Of a stretch of 16,886 nucleotides of DNA, positions 1-8,056 are shown piece by piece. The notes beneath the pieces are model-generated. The model saw only the letters and a list, made by a program, of their open reading frames with translations, was not told where the DNA came from and searched no databases. The stretch is from Lysobacterales bacterium. Its GTDB lineage: Bacteria > Pseudomonadota > Gammaproteobacteria > Xanthomonadales > SZUA-36. The stretch spans positions 1 to 16,886 of the forward strand of contig JARFQZ010000151.1 in assembly GCA_029287515.1 (NCBI GenBank), read 5' to 3'. The position numbers were made by a program, and so were the translations under genes. Numbering within the stretch: the stretch's first letter is position 1; the number at the start of each line of letters is the position of its first letter.

Positions 1-792
1 GCCGCCCTGACATTCATGGCTGCCGGCGTCTCACCGGCCTCGGCACGACGGCGTTCTGCAGCTTTCATCAAGAGCCAGCTATGGCTGTTCACGCTGCTGA
101 TGGTCGCGGTCAGTATCCCTTTGTATTTCTACAGCCAAAAGGTCATTTTTGACGCCGATTACAAGGCGGCCAAGTCGGAATTGCTGCAAAGCTGGTTGCG
201 GGAAAACAACCTGACCCTGACCGGTATCGATTTCCGGGTTGAAGACCGCATCATCTTCCTTGAACTGGAAGGCCCCAACCCTCCTGTCGGCATCCGTAAC
301 CTTTACGAACGCGCCATGGAGCACGTCAAGCTGAATAATCTTGATGGTGATTTCACGCTGAAGTACAGCTGGACTCAGAAAGTCGATGGTTCCTGGCCTA
401 TCAAGTCAGAAGAAATCACCGAGGTGGCCCTGAGCGACTCGAAACATGAAGACATTCTGCTGTCCAACTTCTGGGAATGGGAATTTACCCAGTACGACAG
501 TGAGAGGGGCGCGAAACCGCCGACCGATGATTCCTACGTCGTGAGTTTCGAGGATCGCGGGAAAATCCGGGTGACGGCCGCGTGCGGCAGCAAGACCGGC
601 AAATATACTTTGCGGGGCAGATCTATCCAGATTGAAATGAAACGGCTGAACTGGTTCAGCTGCCGCCAAGACGACAACCTACAGGTGTTCTTCAGGGACC
701 TGCAGAGAGGATCGGAGTTCTTTATCAATGAAGGTCAGTTGCAGATCACGATGACCACGGACTCCGGCATCATCTATTTTAAGAAACGCTGA
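1..792 (+). CDS. DUF389 (TIGR00341-like) membrane protein, 3' part, with C-terminal META/HslJ-like domain; start outside window
   Basis: The reading frame is already open at base 1, so this is the C-terminal part of a longer gene; the ATG at 16 is probably internal. The first visible residues (LTFMAAGVSP) resemble the end of the DUF389 membrane region. One hydrophobic segment follows (about residues 25-45, counted from base 1), then a mixed alpha/beta extension to about residue 120, like the tail of TIGR00341 proteins. The last ~105 residues look like a META domain: a leading Trp (W-E-W), a Pro-Pro, a YVVSFEDRGKI strand, Cys in AACGSKTGKYTL, a second Cys in FSCRQDD and a closing GIIYF strand. 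META domains occur in HslJ and other envelope stress proteins; DUF389 function is not established. I infer that the tail lies outside the membrane. The stop is 9 bases from the convergent stop of the efflux channel gene, with no room for a separate terminator. Confidence 0.72.
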   Translation, partial: AALTFMAAGVSPASARRRSAAFIKSQLWLFTLLMVAVSIPLYFYSQKVIFDADYKAAKSELLQSWLRENNLTLTGIDFRVEDRIIFLELEGPNPPVGIRNLYERAMEHVKLNNLDGDFTLKYSWTQKVDGSWPIKSEEITEVALSDSKHEDILLSNFWEWEFTQYDSERGAKPPTDDSYVVSFEDRGKIRVTAACGSKTGKYTLRGRSIQIEMKRLNWFSCRQDDNLQVFFRDLQRGSEFFINEGQLQITMTTDSGIIYFKKR

Positions 793-801
793 CGAGACTC
801 A

Positions 802-2244
802 TTAATTGGAGGGTAGCGACGCCTCGATAAAACTCCCTGCTTCGTTGATCTCTTCCTCGGTGGCCCAGCCCCCGCCAAGCGCCTTGTACAGGCTGACGAT
901 GGCCACGACCTGCTCGCGGCGCGCCTGGGAAGCCTGCAGTTCAGTCCGGAACAGCGACCGTTCGGATTCCAGTACTTCAAGGTAACTCGTAACTCCCCCG
1001 TCATAACGCGCCCTGGACAGCATGGCTGCGCTCTGAGCCGACTTCACCTGTGCTTCGCGGGCTTCCGCCTCGTCCCTGAAGGTCTGAATTTCGATCAGCG
1101 CGTCCTCGACTTCCTGGAAGGCCGTCAGCACCGTCAATTGATAGTTGCTGATCAACTGCTCAGTACGGGCGATTTCAGCTTCCACCCTGGCTTTGTTCCT
1201 GCCCGCATCAAGGATCGGCCCGAACAGGTTTGCGCTGATGCCCCAGACCTTGTTGTCACTCGACAGAAAGCCGCTGAGGTCATCGCTGGCCCATCCCCCC
1301 GACGCGGTCAGGGCAAGCGAGGGAAACCGCAACGCCTCGGCCACGCCGATTCGCGCGGTCTGGGCAGCCAATTCCTGCGACGCCTGGCGGACATCGGGCC
1401 GCCTTTCCAGCAGCTCTGATGGCAGGCCGGCGGGAATCTCCGGCAGGTCAAGCGTGGATTCCACGCCTTCGTTGGTACGCATGATCGGGCCCGGGTTGCG
1501 GCCGAGCAACACGCTGAGCGAATTCTCCGCCAGGCCGCGCTGCCTCAACAGCTGAGCCGATTCGGCCCGGGCGTCCCCCAGCTCGATCTCTGCCTGGTTG
1601 ACGTCGATCAGCGGCACAATGCCCTTGTCGAAACGCGCCTGGATAATACCCAGTGAATCTTCGCGCGTGGCTTCCGTGCGGCGCGAAATTTCAATCCGCG
1701 CATCCAGGTCCAGCAATAGCAGGTAAAGACTGGCCACATCGGAGATCAGGGTGATCGTCACCACGTTGCGCGCCTGCACCGTCGCCATCAGTTCCGCCCT
1801 CGCCGCTTCCGTTGAGCGCCGCAGCTTGCCCCACAGGTCAACCTCGTAACTCAGGTTGGCCGCCAGGATGAACTGCTCGTTGATGGAGCCTGGTACGTTT
1901 TGCCCGGGAATGGTGTTGCCGCGACTCGCCCCGGCCTGGCCGTCGAGAATCGGGAATTGTTCAGCCCGAGTGAAGCCCAGCGTTGCCCTGGCCTCTTCGA
2001 TCCGGGCCATCGCAATCGCCAGCTGCTTGTTGTTGACCAGGGCGGTTTCGATCAGGTCGATCAGTTCCGGGTCGTCGAATATCTCCCACCAGGGCATGTT
2101 GGCGAACGACTCACCAGGCACTGCTGACGCCTGGTAGCCTTCCGGCACCGGAACCTCGGGCCGCTCGTAATCGGGGCCCATGGCGCAGGCAGCAACGAGA
2201 GCCACCATCGTTACCGTCGCAAGATGGCGGAAAAGGCGCTTCAT
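802..2244 (-). CDS. RND efflux outer-membrane lipoprotein channel, NodT/OprM family (TolC-like)
   Basis: This 480-residue protein is the outer-membrane exit duct of a tripartite efflux pump. It begins with a type II signal peptide ending in LVAAC, so Cys20 would be lipidated; the +2 residue is Ala, compatible with transfer to the outer membrane. After the lipobox comes the family motif GPDYERPEVPVP. Two repeated outer-membrane efflux domains follow, with the usual motifs YEVDLWGKLRRSTEAARAE, LLERRPDVRQA and GPILDAGRNKARVE, and a C-terminal repeat ending near ARYDGGVTSYLEVLESERSLF. Length is normal for OprM/NodT proteins. The start ATG overlaps the stop of the upstream pump gene by four bases (ATGA), so the two are translationally coupled and should assemble together. 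Substrate cannot be predicted. Confidence 0.95.
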   Translation of the reverse strand: MKRLFRHLATVTMVALVAACAMGPDYERPEVPVPEGYQASAVPGESFANMPWWEIFDDPELIDLIETALVNNKQLAIAMARIEEARATLGFTRAEQFPILDGQAGASRGNTIPGQNVPGSINEQFILAANLSYEVDLWGKLRRSTEAARAELMATVQARNVVTITLISDVASLYLLLLDLDARIEISRRTEATREDSLGIIQARFDKGIVPLIDVNQAEIELGDARAESAQLLRQRGLAENSLSVLLGRNPGPIMRTNEGVESTLDLPEIPAGLPSELLERRPDVRQASQELAAQTARIGVAEALRFPSLALTASGGWASDDLSGFLSSDNKVWGISANLFGPILDAGRNKARVEAEIARTEQLISNYQLTVLTAFQEVEDALIEIQTFRDEAEAREAQVKSAQSAAMLSRARYDGGVTSYLEVLESERSLFRTELQASQARREQVVAIVSLYKALGGGWATEEEINEAGSFIEASLPSN

Positions 2245-5200
2245 TCGGCCTGCTCCGCGGCTTGTTCGGAGGCGGGCTTGGCACCCGGCTTGTCTCGCCC
2301 GGTGAGCCTTTCGACCATGACGTAAAGCGCAGGGATGATCAGCACACCCATCACGGTTGCCGCCAGCATGCCGGAAAACACCGTCATGCCCATGACCTTT
2401 CGCGCTTCGGCGCCGGCGCCGCTGGCGATCAGCAAAGGCATCACGCCCAGGATAAATGAAAATGCCGTCATCAGGATCGGGCGGAAACGGTCCCGCGCTG
2501 CGGACAGGGCCGCGTCCAGCGCCGAAAAGCCTTCATCCGATTTGAGCTTGGCGAACTCCACGAGCAGGATGGCGTTCTTTGCAGCCATGCCGATCAGCAT
2601 CACCAACCCAATCTGGGCGAAGACGTTGTTCTGGTAGCCCGGCAGGAACAACCCGGCCAGCCACAGTCCCGCCATCGCACCGAAGATGGCGATCGGTGTA
2701 CCCAGTAGCACACCGGCAGGTAATGACCAGCTTTCATACTGCGCCGCGAGAATCAGGAAAACAAACAGCAGGGCCAGCACGAAGACTTTGCCTCCGGACC
2801 CGGCGGCAGCGCGCTCCTGGAAGCTCATCGCGTTCCAGGAATAGGACATATCGGTCGGCAGTACCTGGGCAGCCACCTCTTCCAGCGCGTCAAGCGCCTG
2901 GTCCGAACTGTAGCCCGGCGCTGGTGAACCGGTCAGTTCCGCCGCCCGGAACAGGTTGAAACGGTTGGTGTATTCCGGCCCTGCCGTACTCCTGGTGGAT
3001 ACAAGTGCCGACAAGGGTATGGTCTCACCCGACTTGCCTCGGACGAAGAAATAGCGGATGTCGCCCGGATCCGTGCGGTATTCCGGCTCTGCCTGTACAT
3101 AAACCTTGTACAACCGCCCGAAGCGATTGAAATCATTGACGTAAGCGCCGCCCAGGAAGGAACCCAGCGTGGTATTCAAATCAGCCAGGGAAACGCTGGC
3201 CTTCAGCGCCATGTCTTTATCCACGTCTGCGAAAATCTGGGGAACATTGGCGCGGTACGTGGTGATGACGTTGGCAATTTCCGGACGTTCGCGCGCGGCT
3301 TCGATAAACGCCTGGGCCTGCTCTGCCAGGTAATTCGGCGTGTTGCCCCCGCGATCCTGCAGCATCATGCTGAAACCCGACCCGGTACCCAGGCCGGGAA
3401 TGGCCGGAGGTCCAAAAGCAAACGCAATGGCTTGCGGAACCGTCATGGCGAACTGGCCATTGACCCGCTGGATGATTTTGTTGACGTGCAACTCGGCGCT
3501 GCTTCTTTCACTCCAGTGCTTGAGCGAAACGAACACGAACGCGTTGTTCGGCGACAATGAAGCGGTCAGCAGACTATAGCCCGCGACTGTCGTCACTGAT
3601 TCGATGCCAGGCGCTCCGACAAGTAAATCCTCCACCTGTCGGGCAACGAGATCGGTCCGCTCCAAAGAAGCCGCATCGGGCAGTTGCACATTCACCAGGA
3701 AATACCCCTGATCTTCTTCGGGAACGAATCCGCCCGGCACCATGCCGAACAATCCTCCCATCATAACGACAACGATCAGCAGGGTGCCCATGCTGATAAA
3801 CAGCTTGCGCGTGAACATTGTGGCAATACCCATGTAGCCATCGGTTGCCCGCGCAAAGACCTTGTTGAAGCCATTGTAGAACGGTGTCAAGAAGCTCTTC
3901 TTACGCTCTGAGGGAGGCCGTAGCAACATCGCGCTGAGTGCGGGGCTGAGAGTCAGTGCGTTCAGCGATGAAATGGCGACCGATATCGCGATGGTGATGG
4001 CAAATTGCTGGTAAAGCCGGCCGGTGATTCCGCCCATTGCAGCGACCGGCACGAAAACGGCGATCAGCGACAGCGAAGTGGCGACGATGGGGCCGGACAC
4101 TTCTTTCATTGCCGCGATGGTCGCAGCTTTCGGTTTAAGGCCCTCTTCCATCTTGGTGGTAACGGCCTCCACCACCACGATCGCCTCATCCACCACGATT
4201 CCGATGGCCAGGACCAGCCCCAGCAACGACAGGGTGTTGATGGTAAAACCCAGTAATGGAAAAATGGCGAAAGTACCGATCAGGGATACCGGGACCGCCA
4301 GCGACGGTATCAGCGTGGCCCGGAAATTCTGCAGGAAGATGAACACAACAAAAATAACCAGTGCGACGGCCTGGTACAACGTGGTAATGATCTCACTGAT
4401 GCCTTCTTCAACCGCCAGCGTCGTGTCCAGGGAGACCAGGTATTCGACATCGTTCGGGAAATCGGAGGCCATCTCCTGCATGACGGCTTCGACCTGTGCC
4501 GCAACGTCCAGCCCGTTTGCCCCCGGAAGCTGGTAGACAGACAAGATCGCCGCGGGGCCTCCATTCAGCCGGCTGTGCTGGTTGTAAAGCTGGGTGCCAA
4601 GTTCAACCCGGGCAACATCCTTGATTCTTACCTGCGTACCGTCCGGGTTGGACCGGACGATGACATTCTCGAATTCCTCTGCAGTCGTCAGCCGCCCCTG
4701 GGTGCGTACCTGGTAGGTAAACTGGGTGCCAGGCATTGCCGGAGGCCCGCCGATCTGGCCCGCCGGCGTCACTACATTCTGTTCCTGGATTGCAGCAGTG
4801 ATATCAGGGACCGTCAGCCCCAGCTTGGCCAGTTGATCCGGCTTGACCCAGACCCGCATGGCGTAATCACTTCCACCGAGCACACTGGCCTGCCCAACGC
4901 CCTTGATCCGGGACACCGCGTCGAGAATATTGATGGTCAGGTAATTGCTCAGGAAATTCCCGTCATAGCTACCGTCCGGTGAATAGAGCGTCACCAGCAA
5001 CAGCGGGAATGAGAGCTTCTTTTTGACCGTGATGCCCAGCCGCTTCACTTCTTCCGGAATACTGGCCTGGGCTTCGGATACCCGGTTCTGAACGAGTACG
5101 TTTGACATGTCCAGGTCCGAGCCCACCTCGAACGAGACCGTCAGATTCATGGTTCCGTCATTGGCATTGACGGACTTCATGTAAAGCGAATTTTCCACGC

Positions 5201-5411
5201 CGTTGACTTTCTGTTCCAACGGCGTTGCAACCGACTGTTCGACGATCTCGGCATTGGCACCGGTGTACGTAGCCGTAACACCAACTTCAGGTGGGGTAAT
5301 TTCAGGGTACTGAGCAATCGGCAGGCTGCCTATCGATACCATACCAACAATCACAATGATTATCGCGATGACCATCGCGACAATCGGACGTCCAACGAAA
5401 AATTCAGCCAT
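2241..5411 (-). CDS. RND multidrug efflux transporter, HAE1 (AcrB/MexB) family
   Basis: Inner-membrane proton-driven pump of about 1056 residues, the usual HAE1 length. It begins MAEFFVGRPIVAMVIAI, matching the AcrB N-terminal helix. I chose the ATG at 5411 rather than a TTG at 5459 because it aligns with the family and has AGGAA seven bases upstream (5423-5419). Visible motifs include QNRVSEAQASIPEEV, the central helices with LVLAIGIVVDEAIVVVEAV, GFVPEEDQGYFLV opening the second half, and LIGMAAKNAILLVEF. The TM10 lysine (AcrB K940) is present as K945. The TM4 relay pair, Asp-Asp in AcrB (D407/D408), is D408-E409 here; the DNA reads GAT GAG. The start overlaps the adaptor stop by 8 bases and its stop overlaps the channel start by 4. 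No frameshift is seen. Substrates are unknown; a general amphiphile or drug exporter is expected. Confidence 0.96.
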   Translation of the reverse strand: MAEFFVGRPIVAMVIAIIIVIVGMVSIGSLPIAQYPEITPPEVGVTATYTGANAEIVEQSVATPLEQKVNGVENSLYMKSVNANDGTMNLTVSFEVGSDLDMSNVLVQNRVSEAQASIPEEVKRLGITVKKKLSFPLLLVTLYSPDGSYDGNFLSNYLTINILDAVSRIKGVGQASVLGGSDYAMRVWVKPDQLAKLGLTVPDITAAIQEQNVVTPAGQIGGPPAMPGTQFTYQVRTQGRLTTAEEFENVIVRSNPDGTQVRIKDVARVELGTQLYNQHSRLNGGPAAILSVYQLPGANGLDVAAQVEAVMQEMASDFPNDVEYLVSLDTTLAVEEGISEIITTLYQAVALVIFVVFIFLQNFRATLIPSLAVPVSLIGTFAIFPLLGFTINTLSLLGLVLAIGIVVDEAIVVVEAVTTKMEEGLKPKAATIAAMKEVSGPIVATSLSLIAVFVPVAAMGGITGRLYQQFAITIAISVAISSLNALTLSPALSAMLLRPPSERKKSFLTPFYNGFNKVFARATDGYMGIATMFTRKLFISMGTLLIVVVMMGGLFGMVPGGFVPEEDQGYFLVNVQLPDAASLERTDLVARQVEDLLVGAPGIESVTTVAGYSLLTASLSPNNAFVFVSLKHWSERSSAELHVNKIIQRVNGQFAMTVPQAIAFAFGPPAIPGLGTGSGFSMMLQDRGGNTPNYLAEQAQAFIEAARERPEIANVITTYRANVPQIFADVDKDMALKASVSLADLNTTLGSFLGGAYVNDFNRFGRLYKVYVQAEPEYRTDPGDIRYFFVRGKSGETIPLSALVSTRSTAGPEYTNRFNLFRAAELTGSPAPGYSSDQALDALEEVAAQVLPTDMSYSWNAMSFQERAAAGSGGKVFVLALLFVFLILAAQYESWSLPAGVLLGTPIAIFGAMAGLWLAGLFLPGYQNNVFAQIGLVMLIGMAAKNAILLVEFAKLKSDEGFSALDAALSAARDRFRPILMTAFSFILGVMPLLIASGAGAEARKVMGMTVFSGMLAATVMGVLIIPALYVMVERLTGRDKPGAKPASEQAAEQAE

Positions 5412-6606
5412 CTGCAGATTCCTGGCTAGCCAGCGCAGATTCCTCGGGCACCGCTTCAACAGTCATGCCGGGACGGACCTTCTGAATGCCCTCGATAATG
5501 ACGGTTTCACCCGCTTCGAGCCCAGTCTCCACGACGACATCATCACCGGTTTTGGGGCCCAGCTGGATTTCCCTTACTGACACCAGCCCGGCGGCATCGA
5601 CCACGTATACCCGGAACAAGCCCTGCAATTCGGATACGGCTTTGCGGGGAATGACCACAACATTTTCAAGCGTCTCGTAAGGCGCACGAACCCTGGCAAA
5701 CTGGCCTGGCAGGATGACGCCTGTTGGATTTGGAAATGACGCTTCCATGATGTAAGTACCGGTTTCCTGATCCACAGATTGGGACGTTGCGACCACGCTG
5801 CCCTTTTCCGGGTGTTCGGAACCGTCTGCCAGGATCAGGATCATGTTCCTGGGCCGGTCGGAACGCATACCTCGCTTCTCGCGGTCTTCAGCAGGATGTT
5901 GCGCCAGGTAGTTCCTCGCCAGGATCAGGTACTCTCTCTCGGAAATGGAAAACCGGGCGCGGATGGGGTTGATATCAGACACCTGGTTGAGCACTACCGG
6001 GTTAGGGTCACGCCCCACGAATTCACCGGGTTTCGCCTGGGTCAGCCCGATAAGGCCACTGATAGGGGCCTTGATCCGAGTGTAACTGAGTTCAATTTCA
6101 GCCAGTTCAACCGATGCTTCGCTGGCCCTCACACTGGCGCGGGTCGCCGCTTCTGTCGCGACAGCGGCGTCCAGGTCCTGTTCGCTGACCGCCTTGATCT
6201 CGGCCAATGGCTTGATCCGGGCCAGGTCGGCTTCCGCCTTGGCCAGGTTCGTCTGTGCTGCCGCCAGCATGCTCTGTGCCTCAACCAGCTTGGCCTGAAA
6301 CGGCTGCGGGTCGATGGTATACAGAAGATCACCTTCGGTAACAAAGGTGCCCTCGGTGAATTCCATGGTTTCCAGGAATCCTTCAACCCTGGCGCGGATA
6401 GGAACGTCCTTGGTTCCCAGGGTGGAGCCGACCATGTCAATGGATAGCGGCACATCACGCTGCTCCGACTCGGTTACCAGCACCCGCAATGACGGGGCGG
6501 TGGCCTGACCGGAACCAGAACGATCACACGCAGCGAGCAGAACCACTGCAGCAACCGCCAGGCAACGGGTCAGCCGGTTCAGTGTCTTTCCCTCAATCAA
6601 GCTCAT
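5404..6606 (-). CDS. RND efflux periplasmic adaptor (membrane fusion protein), AcrA/MexA family lipoprotein
   Basis: This 400-residue protein bridges the pump and the outer-membrane channel. A lipobox (LLAAC, Cys27) follows the N-terminal hydrophobic stretch, and the +2 residue is Asp, the classical signal for retention in the inner membrane as in AcrA. Order of domains: a beta-barrel/lipoyl half (PIRARVEGFLETMEFTEGTFV), a coiled-coil hairpin (about residues 110-175, rich in Ala, Glu and Leu), the second lipoyl half (YTRIKAPISGLIG), then the beta-barrel and membrane-proximal domains ending in GLEAGETVIIEGIQKVRPG. The ATG overlaps the stop of the upstream repeat-protein gene by four bases (ATGA), with AGGTG eight bases before it. 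The end of the gene overlaps the pump start. Specific substrate unknown. Confidence 0.95.
   Translation of the reverse strand: MSLIEGKTLNRLTRCLAVAAVVLLAACDRSGSGQATAPSLRVLVTESEQRDVPLSIDMVGSTLGTKDVPIRARVEGFLETMEFTEGTFVTEGDLLYTIDPQPFQAKLVEAQSMLAAAQTNLAKAEADLARIKPLAEIKAVSEQDLDAAVATEAATRASVRASEASVELAEIELSYTRIKAPISGLIGLTQAKPGEFVGRDPNPVVLNQVSDINPIRARFSISEREYLILARNYLAQHPAEDREKRGMRSDRPRNMILILADGSEHPEKGSVVATSQSVDQETGTYIMEASFPNPTGVILPGQFARVRAPYETLENVVVIPRKAVSELQGLFRVYVVDAAGLVSVREIQLGPKTGDDVVVETGLEAGETVIIEGIQKVRPGMTVEAVPEESALASQESADG
5419..5423 (-). promoter_or_regulatory. Ribosome binding site deciding the RND pump start
   Basis: AGGAA lies seven bases before the ATG at 5411, inside the last codons of the adaptor gene. 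It supports the 5411 start over the upstream TTG at 5459, which would add 16 residues not found in AcrB-type proteins. Confidence 0.75.
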
Positions 6607-7988
6607 CTTCCATCACCTTTGTAATTGTCGCTGTCCGGCATAGAGTAGGTGCCGGAGCCGACATAATTGGTCGGGCCATAGTCATAAATCTGGCGCTTCG
6701 TGCCATCGAGGTTCCACTGCCAGTCTTTTTCCCTTGTATTCACGCGGTAAGTGGCCGAATGGCTGTAACCATGCGGATAATAGTACGGCGAACGGTACCC
6801 ACCATAACCGTAGGTATGCGGGTAACGCCAATAGGAATACCGGTTGTAATAACCCGGATAATACCAACCGGTTCCGTAGACCACGGTCCGGGTGTATGGC
6901 GTGTAGTACCTGCTGTAGTAGCCACTGGTGCTTTTGTAAGCGACTTCACCGCTGCTGTCATCGAAAGACTCGAGTTTCACGAACGTCACGTTGTATGCCG
7001 GATCGGTGGGCGGAATGGTGTAAATAGCCTCGGGGACTTCGGTGGCGACCTGCCAGGGACCCTCGGGCTGGGTGGATGAATACCAGGCGCCCTCGTAACA
7101 CAGGTAATAGAAATTATTGTGCTGAATGACCTGGAATGGTGAGTTCTCGGCGCGAAACAGTCCGGTCGCCTCGATCGGGACGAAACTGGGTTCGCCCACG
7201 TACGGCACCTTGACGTTGCCTCCGGCATCCCGGCTGAGCCGCGCATACTGCGGTTTTTTCGCCTCGGCAATCGCTTTTTCGGCCTGTGGTGTGCCCGGTA
7301 CCGAGGCCAACACCCTGGCTTTGCTGTGATCGGCAGGAATCGACGCGAAATCAGCAGGCAGATTCTTGACATTGGCCCACTGGCCCTTGAAATCCTGGTT
7401 GGCAAACCAGCGCCCCGACAACAGGATGTAATACCGGCCTTCGTACAGGAACAGATCGTTCCGGGTGTTCGATACGAATTGCAGTGGAGTTCCCGGAATC
7501 GATTCCAGCTTCATGTCTCCGTCGATCAGCACCAATTCAGTGGGTTCGTAACTGATGGTGATGGGCAGTGGCCTGGTGCGCGACTTCCTTGGCGGCATGG
7601 CGCCGGCCACGCTGGGCCAGTCGGAGCTGACCTGTAAAGTCATGAAGTCCTGTGGCAGTTCAGTGGTATTCCGCCAGTCACCACTGTTCAACATGTTGCT
7701 GATGAGCCAGTGGCCTTCCTTCAGGATGTACCAGGTGCTCGAGTTGGTGCTGTGAAAAACATCCCAATCCGTGTTGACGACGAATTCCAGTTGGGTCCCC
7801 GAAATCGGCACCCTGGCGGGTGGCCCGTCGATCAGCATCAATTCCATCGGCTCGTTGGAAACCACGATCCGGGGGGGATGGAAGTTCAGTTGTGAGTGGG
7901 CGTCAGAAAAAGCCGACAGCAATAAGAGTAATGAAATAAACCTGATTCGATTGAATCCAGTATTCACCATTGACCAGCCCAGAAACAT
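6603..7988 (-). CDS. Secreted three-repeat, tyrosine-rich protein of unknown function, first gene of the efflux cluster
   Basis: A 461-residue protein I can describe but not assign a function. The start is the ATG at 7988, with GGAGGG eight bases upstream; a TTG immediately before it and an ATG at 7970 are less likely. A signal peptide ends near AHS-Q (residues 30-33). Three repeats follow, at about residues 40-118, 141-218 and 258-328: each has a PTELVLIDG-like strand or its remnant, an IPGTPLQFVSNT-like strand, a YYILLSGRWF-like strand and a closing GQW...LPADFASIP. The third is the most diverged. Residues 356-414 form a tail with about 21 tyrosines plus Gly, Trp and Pro, and a short hydrophilic end follows. 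I recall similar proteins with the same repeats and Tyr-rich tail in other proteobacteria, without a proven role. It is probably periplasmic or outer-membrane associated. The ATGA overlap with the adaptor gene implies coordinated production with the pump. Confidence 0.85.
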   Translation of the reverse strand: MFLGWSMVNTGFNRIRFISLLLLLSAFSDAHSQLNFHPPRIVVSNEPMELMLIDGPPARVPISGTQLEFVVNTDWDVFHSTNSSTWYILKEGHWLISNMLNSGDWRNTTELPQDFMTLQVSSDWPSVAGAMPPRKSRTRPLPITISYEPTELVLIDGDMKLESIPGTPLQFVSNTRNDLFLYEGRYYILLSGRWFANQDFKGQWANVKNLPADFASIPADHSKARVLASVPGTPQAEKAIAEAKKPQYARLSRDAGGNVKVPYVGEPSFVPIEATGLFRAENSPFQVIQHNNFYYLCYEGAWYSSTQPEGPWQVATEVPEAIYTIPPTDPAYNVTFVKLESFDDSSGEVAYKSTSGYYSRYYTPYTRTVVYGTGWYYPGYYNRYSYWRYPHTYGYGGYRSPYYYPHGYSHSATYRVNTREKDWQWNLDGTKRQIYDYGPTNYVGSGTYSMPDSDNYKGDGR

Positions 7989-7996
7989 CAACGCGG

Positions 7997-8002
7997 CCCT
8001 CC
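7997..8002 (-). promoter_or_regulatory. Strong ribosome binding site for the repeat protein
   Basis: GGAGGG lies eight bases before the ATG at 7988. Its first three bases are part of a small inverted repeat, TCCAT-4-ATGGA (8000-8013), which could weakly mask the site in mRNA. Confidence 0.6.
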
Positions 8003-8056
8003 ATCATAATGGAGCAGCCGCGTGATATGAACCGCAATGCAGGCTTTTGGGATATT

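Noticed and set aside
2241..5459. Longer RND pump from a TTG at 5459
   Set aside because: The ATG at 5411 has a good SD and gives the conserved MAEFFVGRP start.
5779..6447. A 222-codon plus-strand frame inside the efflux adaptor gene
   Set aside because: It lies entirely antisense to a clear AcrA-type protein and its translation has no recognisable domain.
8003..8008. TATGAT on the minus strand as a -10 box for the repeat-protein gene
   Set aside because: No acceptable -35 box lies 16-18 bases upstream, and transcription would begin within or just after the SD.
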